Shown here piece by piece: positions 44,076 to 58,205 of a DNA stretch of 64,000 nucleotides. The DNA comes from Oscheius onirici (taxonomy: Eukaryota > Nematoda > Chromadorea > Rhabditida > Rhabditidae), in assembly GCA_932521025.1 (NCBI GenBank), contig OW051470.1, forward strand, positions 6,186,501 through 6,250,500, read 5' to 3'. The position numbers and the translations under genes are program-made. Within the stretch, counting starts at the first letter, position 1. Each line of letters begins with the position of its first letter. A model generated the notes under the pieces. That model ran no database searches. It saw only the letters and a list, made by a program, of their open reading frames with translations, and was not told the origin of the DNA.

Positions 44076-44893
44076 TTAGATGACCAAATTCCAAGTGCCA
44101 AAACGCATCTACACAGTTTCGACTGTGCTCTTTCTATTGTAACCGAGAACGAAAGAAATGGTTTGCGTAGTTTTCTCAAAACGTGTCACCCAGGACGAAA
44201 GTAACTTTGTCCAACATTTGAATTGCGCGGCGTACTGTTACTAGAGCTACTTGTCGAGACTCGTGACGAAAACTGTTACTGTAAACTTCGCTTCTCAACG
44301 TGAGCAAAACAGAGTCAATCATCAGAAGGTGACGAAGAAATTACTTTTGGTTTCTCATTTAGTCTGTTGTGTCGGTTCCCTTTTGAAAGGGTGCTCCAGC
44401 GTACTGAGGGAAGCGTACTGAGGGAAGCTCTCCGGGATTGATCAGCAAGTTCATGAATAGTCTTTGATCAGCCGTCTTTTACAGAGAGCTTAGTTTATCT
44501 CTTGTCGCTCTTCCTTTTCAAAGGTAATGTGTTTCGTTCGTATCTGGCTCGATTACTTTTTATACCCAGTTTCCAGAACAGCTGTTCAACGATAATGGAG
44601 ACTCCTGGCAAACCCGGAGATATCTGAATTCGAAAGTCGCGGTGGTGTACGGCATAATTGGATTGGAAACGCGCGAGCATAGAAAACAAGAATCATCTAA
44701 ACTGATACTTGTGAGGGAGACGGAAAAAAAGGAAAACAGAACTGAGCGTTTAGAGAAGAGATATGATCATTCGGAAGACGAAGCTGTTGTTTTAAAAGGA
44801 CTGGATTGTGATTCGGCGACCCGATAATGTGATTACTGTCACAGTAGTACGGAAAAAAAGTAGGAGAATGAATTTATGCATTTGATCGAAATG
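44076..44893. other. No gene seen; 3' flank of the R-SMAD gene
   Basis: A small tandem duplication ('gcgtactgagggaa' twice) is at about 44399-44427. The open frames here have no splice partners or motifs. Confidence 0.4.
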
Positions 44894-46534
<1,641 letters not shown>

Positions 46535-48660
46535 ATAAAAACTGAAAGATTTCTATAAAAATAAGTCTTAAAAAAGAAAAGAAAGGCTTCGAAAAGAGAT
46601 GGTTTCGACATGCTTCAAGTGGTCTTGTGTTTGTTTATTTCTCAATCAAGACAAGTACGAACGAAACTTCTTTCGAAAAGGAAGAGATAAACTAAGCTCC
46701 CGGAAAATGTCGGCTGATCAAAGCCTTTCCACCGAAATCTTCCGTTTCCGGACTCTTGCACAGTGGACCAAAGTGGCGTCAAACTCTTCCGTCCCGCAAT
46801 GGATTAACGACGACAAAAGATAACTACGGCGCCGTTCACAGATAAACTGTTTGATGGAAAATATTGGATAAGGCGGATAGAGAGGTCATCAGGGAAAGAC
46901 GAAAAGTTGAATGGAACTCTTTCATTCTTTGGTATAAAAAAAGTCAAGCCCTTTGTATCAGAGAGCTTCCGGCGTGAATCAAAAGATCGAGGCTTGCTGA
47001 CTGGTGACGTAGTAAATGTTTTGTAAAGCGAGAAAGCGTGACTGTCCTGTGATGATTGTTCTGTGTCAAGCGTTTACCAAATATGAAAATAAAAAAGAGT
47101 TTCGTTTTGAATGAGTGGTCACTGGAAGCGACACAGGCGTAAACAGAATGCATTTGTGTGCCGCCTAATTTTTTTTCTGCTTGAAAGACTCGAGTAGAAA
47201 GTGCCCGTTGGGCAAATAGATTGTGCTTACTCTTCTCTCTCTCTCTCACTCCGGTGGCAGACCACCGCCTCGCGACCGCTGCGCGCCAGCTGGAACGGTG
47301 CCAGAAGAAAAAGTGATAACCCCCCACCTGGGTAGGAAAAGGACGGAAGCGAAGGTCGTTAGACACGAAATGGGAGGCTGCCGGGTAGTTGTGAGGACAC
47401 GACCAGAGGGGACGGCCCGGCTGAGGGTTTACTGTCAGGCGGGACTTAGTCGGGTGGCGATGAAATACGAGGGGAAGAGCTGCACTTCTGAAGAAGTTTA
47501 CAGTTTTGACCAGTGTTCGCACACGGGAGTCTAGATTGACATACTGTGTATTTGGAATTGGGGATGGAGCTAGAAAGTCCGTGAATAGCCCTTGTGATTC
47601 GGCACGTTTCAAGCAAGTATCAAATGATCGTAGTTAGGACAAATTGAAGGGATAAGCATAGTATTCTCAGTCTCTGAGCTTCCCTCTGTTATCAAAGATG
47701 TAGTAGATGTCATCTACGTCTTTAAGTCAAAAAGGATATTTGATGTTGGGCTAAAAACTAAAACCATAAACGGAAAATAGCTAGAGGGACCAGAGATAGT
47801 GCTACCTCCTCTAAATAGAGTAGTTATCAGTTTGCGGAGGCAGCAATAGTAGTAGCAAAACATCCGACCGGAAACGGTGAGACAATCGAGGTGAACGGTT
47901 CGAGGCTCAAAAAATTGAGAATATATCGTTAGACTATTTGACATACAGCCGTGGATCTCTTTTCGGCTGAGGTCGTTCTGACCACCTGTGGGCAGTTTTT
48001 TTTCAAGATCGGTCTGTCTCAATGGGTATAAAGAACTACAAAGTTTGACAGAAGTAACAGCTGATCAAATTAAACAAGCGGTCGAAGAGAGTCGACCGGC
48101 TGAGAGACGCCGCTAACCTGTGATAGAGAAGAGACAGATAACAAACTACGCGTATGACTCACAAACTGCCTATTTTTGTTGGCTTTTACCAGAAAAAAGG
48201 AAAGGAATCCGCGCTTTTTAGTCATCGGACTGCTCATAAATCAGTTCATTGGCAAGCTTTTGGTGGGAGAGAACTCGCGGAAATCGTAAATTAGACGGGC
48301 TGGAGACAAGGCCGCGCAGTCCAAAATCGCCAAAGAGCAATAGGTGGAAAGTTTCGTTGAAAACGGAACACAGATACGTAAGAATATTTTCAGCGTCATT
48401 CACGGTAGTCTGGGCAGGGTAAATGACAAGAAAAAACTCTTCTGCTATAGCTTGTTACGGAAAACCCCTAACAATATTCATCTCTTGATGTCACAGGCCA
48501 GAAAGTTTTATTTTTCTGTCCATCACTTTCTTCTTTCAAAGTTCAAAGATGTATGGACAGCACAAGAAGGCATTGCTACGTCAAGTACTGCGACCATCCC
48601 TGGAGAAAGATAAGTCTGCGGTGAGGCTCAGCTTCGATATGATCGCTTCATAGAGCAAGA
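46535..48660. other. Intergenic, 2.1 kb upstream of the R-SMAD gene
   Basis: No gene is supported. A GC-rich segment (about 47240-47500) creates long frames on both strands (47223-47534 plus, 47612-46944 minus), but neither has a domain or introns. Likely R-SMAD promoter and other regulatory DNA. Confidence 0.45.
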
Positions 48661-48945
48661 GGCGAGATGGCGCAGTGGTATATAGGAGGCGCCAGCATCA
48701 ATCTAAAGGTCCCAAATTCAAACCTGCTTCTGCCCAACCAAGGCATCCATCCTCCCGAGGTCGGTAAATTGGTAGTAGCATGCTACGAAGATAAAGCGTT
48801 CTTGGAGTAAGAGTTGGCACCTCTCCAGATGATAGAACGTAAGCCTGATTTCTCTGGCCCCTCAGATTAGACCCGCACGCAATTGAGCTTGCTCTGGCGT
48901 TGATTACGGGGTAAACGTTATCATTATAGAGCAATTTGAGAATGG
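48661..48945 (+). mobile_element. tRNA-derived SINE-like sequence
   Basis: A perfect RNA polymerase III A box (tggcgcagtgg, 48668-48678) is followed 36 bp later by a near-consensus B box (aattcaaacc, 48715-48724), the layout of a tRNA gene. The sequence around them (gcgagatggcgcagtggtat ... cttctgccc) does not fold into a complete tRNA that I can see. An unrelated GC-balanced body continues to about 48945. This is the structure of a tRNA-derived SINE. No second copy is present in the window. Confidence 0.55.
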
Positions 48946-49037
48946 TTTCAAACGAGACGCTTGCCAGGGATAGCAGTCAAATTGGCTGAATCTCTTGGTC
49001 TGCTAACAAAAAGACTCTGTAAACAGTAAGAAAACAA

Positions 49038-49043
49038 TTTATT
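49038..49043 (-). terminator. Poly(A) signal AATAAA of the eIF3a gene
   Basis: Plus TTTATT reads AATAAA on the minus strand, about 155 nt past the stop codon at 49198-49196. Confidence 0.45.
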
Positions 49044-49195
49044 GTCCAGACCCAATTGACTACATCACGGAAATGACCTAGCCAGCAGAAAGAAATTTAA
49101 AAAAAACATGTCCAACAAGTAAACAAGTGGAAGGGAACAATTAGAGACGAAAACAAGGATAATAGTTAGGGAAATCTGTTTCTAGTCGAAATTAA

Positions 49196-52100
49196 TTAAC
49201 GGCGCCAGTTTCCAGACTCAGCTCCACCGGAAGGTTTGGAAGGTAGCGGACGTCGCTCTATATTTCCTAAACAAACTCATCAAGTAGACGACAACTAAAA
49301 CATACGAGACGGTTCAGGGTTAGGACGAGCAGGTGCAGCTGGCGATCCTACAGCTCCTCCTTGGCGCATATGCGGTGGAACGTAACCTTTAGGCTGTGGG
49401 GGAGCAGCAGCAGGAGCCGGCTCTTCCTTCCTTTGCACCGTTTCACCACGTCGCCAAGGTCCAGTATCTGCAGCAGAGGAGGGCACAGGTGCACGACGAA
49501 GCGGCTCGACCGGTTCAACCCGACGCGTTCCGAAATCGGCACGAGATGGAGCCTCGACATCGACGGGACGTCTGTCCATAGCACCTCTCATAGCACCCGG
49601 CCGATAGACTCCGGTTTGAGGAGCAGGGGGAGGAGCCATATCCCGTCGCCAATTTCCACCAGTGTCAGAATCGTGAGAAGGAACGTTCTGAATAAGCCAA
49701 GATTAACGAAATTCTAGAACAACTTACAGCTCTATCGCGCATAGGCGGACGATCGCGATCCATACGGTCCATTCTCTGGGTCGCAGCACGTCCTCCACCA
49801 CCTCGCCAGTCACTATCAGTCATTGCCTTCGAATCGTCCTCACGGCGACGGGTGTCATCCTAAAGCAGAGTTTGTAGGGAAACAAGAGAGAGACACTCAC
49901 TCTAGCCTCTCTGCCAGCACGTCTCTGAGCCTCGGCCTGTACTTGACGACTGCGTTCTTCTTCTTCGCGTTTCTGGCGCTCTTCATCAGCCTTCTTGCGT
50001 AGCCACTTCTCGCGTCGGTCACGTTTGCGTTGCTCAGCACGCTCCTGGAGACGATGCTCGCGAACAGCGTTAAGCTTGGCTTCAAACTCGCTGAGTTTGC
50101 GCGAGAAGTCGTCGCTGTTACGATCCTTCACCTCGTTGATCCATTCCTCGGCATCATTATGAATGGCATCGAGATGCTGCCACATCTGTACCGCGTTCTC
50201 ATGCTCACTCCTAAAACCATATATACAGAGCAAGTACAGAAACAACAAACTTCGCCTTCTCGATTCGCTTCTTTTCGAACTCCTCGTGAATCTTAGGAGC
50301 CTCAGCCAATCTCTTGTGCATTATAGCACGTCTTTCGCTCATTTCCTCCAAATGCAATGCACGAATATGATGATCGAAGGTCTTCTCCTGTTGCTGAAGT
50401 CTCTTTTGAGTTTCCTGACGTTCCTTGTCGAAACGCTCTCGCTGTTCACGAAGAAGAGCCTCTGGATCCATCTCTTGGAACACGCGTTCTCCCTTTTCCT
50501 TGATGATAGCCTGATAAATAGCAGTGTTCTGCATCTTGCGAAGCTGATCCTGTCGGATCTTGCGTTGAACTTCGTCCTAGAACGATTTTGATAGGAAAGT
50601 AAACAAATTTATTTACCTGCTCAGCTTGTTTCCTTCTCTTTTCACTCTCCAGATTTTCAAGTTCAAGACGCTTCATCTCTTCCGCTCGCTTTGCCTCTTC
50701 ACGTTTCTGCATTTCAGCTTGAACTTGTTGAGTGCGCTCTGCCTTGACTCGCTCAGATGTTTCCTTGTAGTTCTCGATTTTACGACGACGAGTGAGCATT
50801 CTTTCCTGCTCGGTTGCTTTGCTGAGTTCGTATTTCTTGGCATGGGCTTCGACACGCAGAATGAGATCGTGTTGTTTCTTGTCGGAATCCATAGCTTCAA
50901 CAGTGATCCGCAGCTTGTCAAACATCTGCTCAAGGTGAGTTCGGATATCCTCGACACCGCTTTGGCTGTCGTCGCCTGAAACTTGTTTTACACAAATAAA
51001 AGCAATCAATATCACCACGATAAGCTTCGCCATCTTCCAAGTCGATTCCACCAGCAAGAGCGGCATCAGCGGTACCGAATCTTACACAGCCATTTCTGTG
51101 ATCAATCTGGGCACGGACAAAACGGTGTTTTGAAACATCAACGATCAAGCGTTCGAGTTCAAATTCGGTAAATGAAGGAATAATTTTCTGAAGACGCTCC
51201 CAGGTGATCGAGTCGTAGATGGTCGAAATCTAAAAGTATCCACGTAAAAACTCCTGGGCTTAATAGCTATGGTTAGTAAAGTAGCTACTGTGAATTGTTA
51301 GTCCTTCAAATTTGTTGCAAACTATACGAACCTGCTTCAGGGTTTTTGTAGCAGCGACGTTTCGAAGAGCTTCAACATACTGCTGATTGCCACTCGACTC
51401 GATGAGTTTCAACTGATCCTCCACTTGTTGAGAGAGCCTCAAAGGAGCAAAATTGTTCTCCAAAAGCTTGTAGAGGAAACGGGCAGATTCCGAGGCAGTT
51501 TCCGGCACGTTGAGTCTGGCAGCTTCTTTGAGAACTCCGGCACGAGTCGGGGCGATCGGGAGACGAAGAAGGTTTGACAACAGCCTAAAATGTATCATTT
51601 GCTATTGGCCTTGAAATTAAAAAAGTTTGACAAGGTATTCCAGCATGAAATAGATCTACCCTGGCTCTTTAACTGAATCATGAACAGATCTTCAGAAACA
51701 TATAAGACCGGGAACAAGAATTGGCAGGTGGAGAAAAAGCTTACCGAATGTTGGAGATGTGCTGTTCTTCAATATCCAAGTGCCGAGTAAGGTCTGAAGG
51801 GCTATCAGCACCATCAGGAATAGATAGAGTGGCCAAGAGAACACGCGTAGCCTGTTCCTGGGCTTCTTCGGCAGCGAACGTCTTTTTCATATCCTTGTAA
51901 ATGCTATACTTTTGAAGAAGAGCAGCAGCGTGGAAGAGACTGTTTCCAGCCTTCCAGAAGACAAGAGCGAGCTGAAATCTTTGAATGTTTCGGGATTAAA
52001 TGGTCACACAATCTAACAACAAGTATATGATATTCCGATCCGAACTAATCTACCCCCACAATATCTTCAAAACAGCATCAATGCAGTTTCAAAACTAAAA

Positions 52101-53147
52101 AAGTGGTGGGTCGAAGGAAGTCTTTTAGCCAACACCTACCTTGTCATAATAGTTGACAAAGCTGCCCGGCTTCACATTCTTCTTGTCTTTATCTTTGCTA
52201 AGCTGCATCATTCCATGGACATCCTCAGCACTCTTGTAAGCTTCCTGCCAAAGTTCCATTTGAATGGCAGTATCCAATTGATGGAGCCGCGTGTCTTGCA
52301 TCAGTGTTAGAGAATCTTGAGAATTCAGTTTAACCCTAAAATGTACTTTCAGCTAGAACGTGTGTGAAGCAACATACACATGAGAAAGGTGTTGATGCTT
52401 CTGGATGTGATTGAGATGAAGACGAAGCAGCTCACAGAGCTTACGGAACTCGGTCCTTCGCTGGTACTTGGCACAAAATTGGAAGGTTTGACGAGCAATC
52501 TTGTGATAGAGAGTCTCTACCTGGAATGTACAACGTGTTTACAGAATGTTAAGATAAAGCACCTGAGCGTTGTTGCGCAGCAACTCAAGACAGTTCCTAT
52601 AAGAGTCCCAGAGAAAGCGGAGCCAGGGAGCAAGAACGGTCCTATCCATCCGGTCTCTTGCAGCAGCACCAGAAACAACTGAGAGAAGAAGTGTTTCGGG
52701 AACATCGCCTTGATCCAGGTCATCTATCTCTTCGACCTTCTCGATGGACGTCTTCTGAGCTTCCTCAGTCTTGCTTTCAGCCATCGTCAGGAATTCCTCG
52801 ATCACAGTTTGCAGAGATTCAGGCTTGTACTAGAAACTTCGCTAAGACATTGTTGTGAAATAAGCGTACCTGCTGAGTAAGTGCCTTGTACTGGAAGAGA
52901 GCATCTTTGGCAACATGAGGTTTCTTGAGAACAACACAGAGCTTCAAGTGCTTGAACATAATGTCCTGGTGGACTTCGGTCCATTGTTTGAAACGACGGG
53001 ACTGAAATAATAGCTTCAAGAAGAAATTACGCTTACCTTGATCGTATCGTGAAGAGTTTCCAACGCATCGGCCTCTTTTCCAACCTTAATAAGCTCCTCA
53101 GCACGCTTCAAAGCGGCCTCGGGCTTTTGAAAGTAAATGGGAGGCAT
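49196..53147 (-). CDS. eif-3.A: Translation initiation factor eIF3 subunit A
   Basis: Fourteen exons: 53147-53037, 53001-52870, 52829-52563, 52520-52378, 52335-52140, 51971-51745, 51584-51332, 51229-51016, 50975-50617, 50576-50251, 50210-49901, 49859-49728, 49687-49306 and 49266-49196. They sum to 3123 nt, 1040 aa, in phase. The N-terminus is typical eIF3a ('[20 protein letters not shown]', '[16 protein letters not shown]'), with '[16 protein letters not shown]' and 'VLLATLSIP' in the middle and the PCI domain around 320-500 ('[19 protein letters not shown]', '[14 protein letters not shown]'). A long Arg/Glu/Lys-rich helix follows ('[20 protein letters not shown]'), then a Pro/Ala/Arg tail ending 'SGNWRR'. 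eIF3a is the scaffold of the eIF3 complex that binds the 40S ribosome; the C. elegans orthologue is EGL-45. It is divergent from the KCMF1-like gene across a 613-nt shared upstream region. Confidence 0.95.
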
Positions 53148-53760
53148 AACGCAAGCCTGGAAAACAAGAACAATGAATAGTTGTGAACTTGAGCGAATAA
53201 GAGCTAAGAACAAATCACAATAACATGTGCTGATCATTTTAGTCGAATAAAAGTAATATTTATGTTCAAAAACGGAAAATCTTGGCAAAAAGTGAATAAT
53301 GTTGACATTTGCGTCCTACCCAATGGGTCAGTTATTTTGTTCCGTTACATTAAGCACAACTTCCAGTAAGGGAATATCAAAAGCAGGAAGGGAAATGGGA
53401 AAACACGGTGGGACAAACGAATTTTCATCACTCAAAAAGGGGCGAAACAGACCTTTAAACGGTTCGTGGCGGGACCCAATGCACCCGACGGCATTGAAAA
53501 ATGTTCATCCAATGATGTTTTGTGGCTCTTTCCCGTTCTTTCCTGACAGATTTCCAGCATTTTTATCATTCACATATCGAAATTGTCGATTATGTAATAC
53601 TGCGACCTGAGCGGCACCCAAAAGGTCACGGATATACTACCTATGAATGACGTAAAGAAAGTTTTTGAAAAAGTTTATTCTGTTCTTGTTTTATCTTCTG
53701 TTTCCCAGAATAGAGGCAACGAGATACTAATGTTTTCAGAGATCGAAAGGGAGCAGTGAA
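53148..53760. promoter_or_regulatory. Shared upstream region of divergent eIF3a and KCMF1-like genes
   Basis: 613 nt between two head-to-head genes. A 103-codon plus-strand frame (53299-53610) shows no domain or introns, so I read the region as bidirectional promoter DNA. A TTTTCAG-type site at 53741 precedes the KCMF1-like ATG. Confidence 0.45.
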
Positions 53761-56496
53761 ATGTCATATGGGTCCAATGTCCACGAGGGTGAGTTATTCG
53801 GACGTTTTCTAATTGGAAACGGAAAACATTTTAACCAAAATTGGCAAACTCTTCAGGAGTGTCATGTGATGGTTGTGGATTCAATAATTTTGGAGGGAAC
53901 AGGTACAAATGTCTAAGATGCTACGATTTCGACTTATGTCACGCCTGTTATGTTGGAAAACGATTTCCTCCAGGAGGTAGAGAAAATAGAGTTAGAGAAA
54001 TTAGAAAAGTTCAGGTACACAACACATGGACACTCATCCAATGCAGATGATGTTGACCCAGAGAGATTTCGGTATAATTTTGGATATCCTTTGGAACAAA
54101 AACTGTTCAGAGATAATTTACGAAGGCGACCAGACAAAAAATTACGATATCTGTAAAATCTGCTCGTTTACTTGTCCCATCTGTAACCAAGGTGGATTGA
54201 CAGTTCGCACATTCGGGAATCACGTCAATGTCCATGTTTATCCACTGGAAGATCCGGTGGTAAAATGAAAACTGATCTTTAGAAAGTCGCTCTTTTCAGT
54301 ACTGTCCTCTCTGTATAGCATATCCTGGAGATTCGAATCGGTCGCTCCACGACCTCAAGGAACACATGACTACCACTCACAGGTAAGAAATCAAGTCAAT
54401 TTCGATAGACAAATTTTCCAGCCATCTGGACAACGCTCCGTATCGAACAGAACCAATAGCCCGAGCGGCAAACCGACGTCCCGTTTTGGCAAGACGAACC
54501 CAAAGACAGCCAGCTGGTCAAGCCGGAAGTGAGTTCTATTCACGCCAGTTTTAGCCATTTTTTTAGCCTTTACACAGCAACTCGGAATAAATCTACCTTT
54601 GAATTCAATGAATTGGCCATCGGAGGATGTGGAGGATATGTTGCGTCTAGCCAATGTGGCCGGAACTCTCGGTGGGCGAAGCGTCGTGCCTCAGAACGTG
54701 AGTACCGGTTTTTGTTGTTTACTATGTTGCCCCTTTATCAGTAAAGGAAGGTCGCTTTTGTCAACTTCCCGCTCATTTTCAGGTAGCTAGTAGAATACAA
54801 AGACTGCAAAATAACCAAGGACTAAATCAGTTGAATCAGGTGAATACATTCGCCTGAGGCTTTTTGACTTTTTTCTAAAGTGACTAAACAACGTTTTCTT
54901 TAGATACTAAACACGGGTATTCATCCGAATCTTCCCCAAATCTTCGGGGCTCCGAGAGAACCACAGACGGCTTTGCAGGTTTGTTTTTGTTCAGTCTAGA
55001 GAAGGAGAAAGAACTTCTAGATCCAGCCAAGGGACCAACAAGAAATGAACAGGGCGATGAATGCCATTTCCGCTGCAATTGCTCGAAACCCTCAGGTTTT
55101 GAATGAAGCGAGAAGCAATGGAGTCCACGCCCAGCCAAGACATCCCAACTCGCAACGTCTACCTTCGGTTCGCTCTTTTCTTCTTCTTTATCTCTTTTTC
55201 AGATAAACCAACCCATTGCCAGACTACTGAGAAACAACACCATTTTCCCAGTTCATCGTTTTGATGAAGAGAACGTAAGAGAATACTTTTGAGTAACAAG
55301 GAATTTGATTCAGATGATGTCCTCTTCGGAGGCTGCCGAACTGACAGGGGATGAGTATGGTTCTGGAGAGGAAGGACTTCCTCCTTTGGAAGGAGACTCT
55401 TCTCAGGATGAAGACAACATCGATACGAACGCCAGTACATCTGGTATATCGCTACAGGCGACGAGAGGAGATGCGGCAGAGAGTCAAGGGAACGTGGAGA
55501 CGGACAGCGAGTTCGAGTTTGAGAATCCTGAAGTGAGAGTAGAATCGCCCCAATACAATTCTTTTAGGATTCAAATGAGTCATCGGAAGCAAACGAACTG
55601 GAACCAGTTGTGAATGAGACGGAAGGACTATTCCCGTTAGAAAGAGATATTCTAAACGGTCTGAGCGAGAACACAACCCCAACGGAATTCTCCCAGCTCA
55701 TGAGAATTCTGCAAGAAGACCCAGAATCCGATTACGAGCCAGACGAGGCAGATGACCGGACGTATGCCGACTGCATTGGAGACGGAGACAGGTAAGACGA
55801 TTCTTAGTCCTTCTGTAAAACTACTGGTTCAGTTTGGAAGAACAACTGGGAAAACTAGTCTGGTCGACTATCCAGTTTGATGTGCCATCTCTCCATACTT
55901 TCGGAATACTCGACACATGGAACGATCAGCGATTCTTGAGACATCGAAAGCTACAGAGAAAAATGAGCTGTGCCAGTACGATGGAGGACACTTTGAAGAA
56001 GGCCGACGTCGTTCTGTCGTTCCTAAATGTGGCTGCTGGAAAAGACGATGAGACAAAAGGATCGAGACCGAAAGTCTTTGACAAACCAGGTATTGTTTCA
56101 GATAACTTGTGACTTAAAACCAATTTAGATAGTTCCGTTCGACGAGCTCTGAAATCGGTAAGATTTGATGAACCGATAGTTGACAGACTATCGAATAGTC
56201 GAGTAGTCACCATGGATCCAATCTCAAATGGGCAAACGAACGGTCACGATGTCCAAGAAGACGATACTGTATTGGAAGAGAATCCTCGGACACCGACAGT
56301 CAAGTTCCAGTCCGCGATCGAAGAAGAACCAAGACCAGAAGTTCCTCCTCGTTTGTACATGTACTACCGAGGGGAAGAGAGTTCTCTCCAAACAGCGCCT
56401 GTGCTTCCCGAACAAAACGATCGAAGTGGTCTTTCCTCGGAAGACGAGGAGACACAAGATTACGAGGTGGACTTTATCGATGACTCTGAACAATAG
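53761..56496 (+). CDS. KCMF1-type ZZ zinc-finger protein (putative E3 ubiquitin ligase) with long acidic C-terminus
   Basis: Exons: 53761-53788, 53857-53976, 54015-54259, 54300-54382, 54422-54528, 54567-54697, 54783-54839, 54904-54978, 55021-55167, 55203-55274, 55314-55532, 55568-55791, 55833-56089 and 56129-56496, 2133 nt, 710 aa, in phase. The ZZ finger is at about 10-40 ('VSCDGCGFNNFGGNRYKC', 'CYDFDLCHACY'). Then come the KCMF1 block 'HPMQMMLTQRDF' and two C2H2-like units ('FTCPICNQGG', 'HVNVHVYPLEDP', 'YCPLCIAYPGD', 'LKEHMTTTHSHLDNAPYR'). In animals KCMF1 is an E3 ligase that works with UBR4 in protein turnover. The second half, about residues 355-710, is an acidic, low-complexity region (SSEDEETQDYEVDF) with one more ordered part ('LGKLVWSTIQFDVPSLHTFG'). 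Human KCMF1 is much shorter (381 aa). Confidence 0.88.
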
Positions 56497-56729
56497 ATTA
56501 CGTGTTTTGCCATATTCTCTACGCCTTTCCCCTGCATAATTTAGTGTGTATATTTGCCTGTGCAATACCCCGTTTGGTCTAGTTCCTTCTGACTAAAGTT
56601 TTATTTTGGATATATTCTGAGAGATATTAAATTGTGGACTATCACCGAGAATCACAGAATAGGGGAGAAATCATAAAGCCTAGTATTGCGAGTATCGTTG
56701 GCTCATAAATTATGGATATCGAGGACTGG

Positions 56730-58205
56730 TCACTCCATGTGACTTGGACCGGGAAGAGATTTCTTCTCCAAAAGGGCTTGTTCCATCAGAAGACGCTTTC
56801 TCTTTTTGCTTCGTCTGTTCTGGAACCAGACTCGGACCTGAGCTTCAGACAGGCCCAGTCGTTGAGCCAAAAGTTCTCTTTCTGGGCCGACCATGTAGTT
56901 AGATTCGCTGAAGACTTCCTCGAGAACCTCTGTCTGCTTCGCGCCGTAAATTGTTCTGAAAGCATTTATCTTCTTCTCTTTCTACTACTAAAGCGCAACG
57001 ATGTGTGATAGACTCCGATTCTGTCCGTGGCCGCGAACAAGGTAAAACAAGTGATGTTAAGTTTTGGGATTAGATAGTAATTTTAAGAACTTGGAGAAAT
57101 GTGGACATGTGGGCAGCTAAGGCAATCGTAGGCAACTGGTGTTCTTTTAAAATTTACCGTGGTTTCCTGCCTCCAATCGAACCTTTTCTTTGTTCAACAC
57201 CTCCTATGGACGGTCTTCGGAGTAATGTGTGTACAGTAAAATCGGAATACCTGAAATTTAAGTTTTCGGAAGAAAATGATTGTTTTAGTCTATTTATATT
57301 AAAATCTTTAGTAACTTATCTTTCCCCCAAATATCAAATACCTCTTAGGAATTTCAAAACCAACCTCCGTCGGTCATCTTGCACTGGAGCAGCCAACATA
57401 CTTTCTGGAGCCGACTGTCGCCTGGAAAAAGCCGAAGGTCCAGCATCCATTGGTGACAATTGCTGTGAGGAAGAGAAGTGATTCAATCCGGAACTGAGCA
57501 GGGGTGAGATATTGGCGGAACCTAAAATGACTTTTCCTCTCATTTCCTCTTATTAATATCTATCAAGAGCCCCATTTCCACCTGTTTCCCCTTTTCCAAT
57601 TCTCCCTCTCCCCCGTAGATTCTCTTCGTCATCGACCAACTGCGTGTACAGGTCGCTGATCTGTTCTCGCCAAACTTGTCAGAATTAGAAATTAACTAGT
57701 GGAAAAGTGATTCCAGATGTTATCCAACGTAAACGATACGTACCGAGCAAGTGAGTCTGGGAGGAAGACGGAAGGCTGAGACTGGAGGTCAAGGAGAGTG
57801 GTGACAGTTGCGAGTTGAGTGAAAGAGGCGAGAGGAGACTGTCTGTCGGAGCAGTAATAGTCATTGTTGAGAATGGGACGGTTATCAATGGAGTACTGGC
57901 TATAGTTAGAGGCTAGAAGGATTCTTTAAACAATTTCTGGAGAAAGACTCACTGGAACAAGTATATCCAATTGAGGAGGAGGTGAGAGTAAACTGGCTAT
58001 GGAACTTTGAGGTGTGAGAGACGGACTAACGAGTGGCTGGAGAGCTGCCAGAGATTCGAGTACGGAACTAACTGAAACGAAATTTGGATTAGACAGAAGG
58101 AAACTTACAATTGACTGGAGCCATTCCCGTCAGACTCGTCGGCAGAGTTGTCGTAGTCGGAGCCGAGGTCGTAACAGCATCGTACATCGACAGAATCCTG
58201 TACAT
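56730..58205 (-). CDS. Homeodomain transcription factor, homeobox near the C-terminus
   Basis: Exons: 58205-58109, 58071-57953, 57912-57744, 57674-57582, 57521-57365 and 56955-56730, 861 nt, 286 aa, in phase. The homeodomain covers about 208-267: Arg5 in 'RRRTIYGAKQ', helix-1 'EVLEEVFSESNYMV', 'PERELLAQRLGLSEAQV', and recognition helix 'VRVWFQNRRSKKRKR' with Gln50 (Q257) and Asn51 (N258). It is a typical 60-residue domain of the Antennapedia-like/NK-EMX-VAX superclass, but the helix-1 sequence is divergent and I cannot name the family. The N-terminal 200 residues are Ser/Thr/Leu/Pro-rich (PLSLNSQLSPLSLTSSLSLP), apparently an activation or interaction region. Intron 5 (57364-56956) interrupts the homeobox after Arg5. 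An AATAAA on the minus strand lies at 56605-56600. Confidence 0.88.

Noticed and set aside
46944..47612. 222-codon minus-strand frame
   Set aside because: Low-complexity, basic translation with no domain or introns, overlapping a GC-rich stretch that also opens a plus-strand frame; a chance frame.
48661..48735. Functional tRNA gene
   Set aside because: A and B boxes are present, but I cannot pair a full acceptor stem and anticodon arm; a SINE head fits better.
53299..53610. 103-codon plus-strand gene upstream of the KCMF1-like gene
   Set aside because: No motif, no intron and no start context; it lies in the divergent promoter region.
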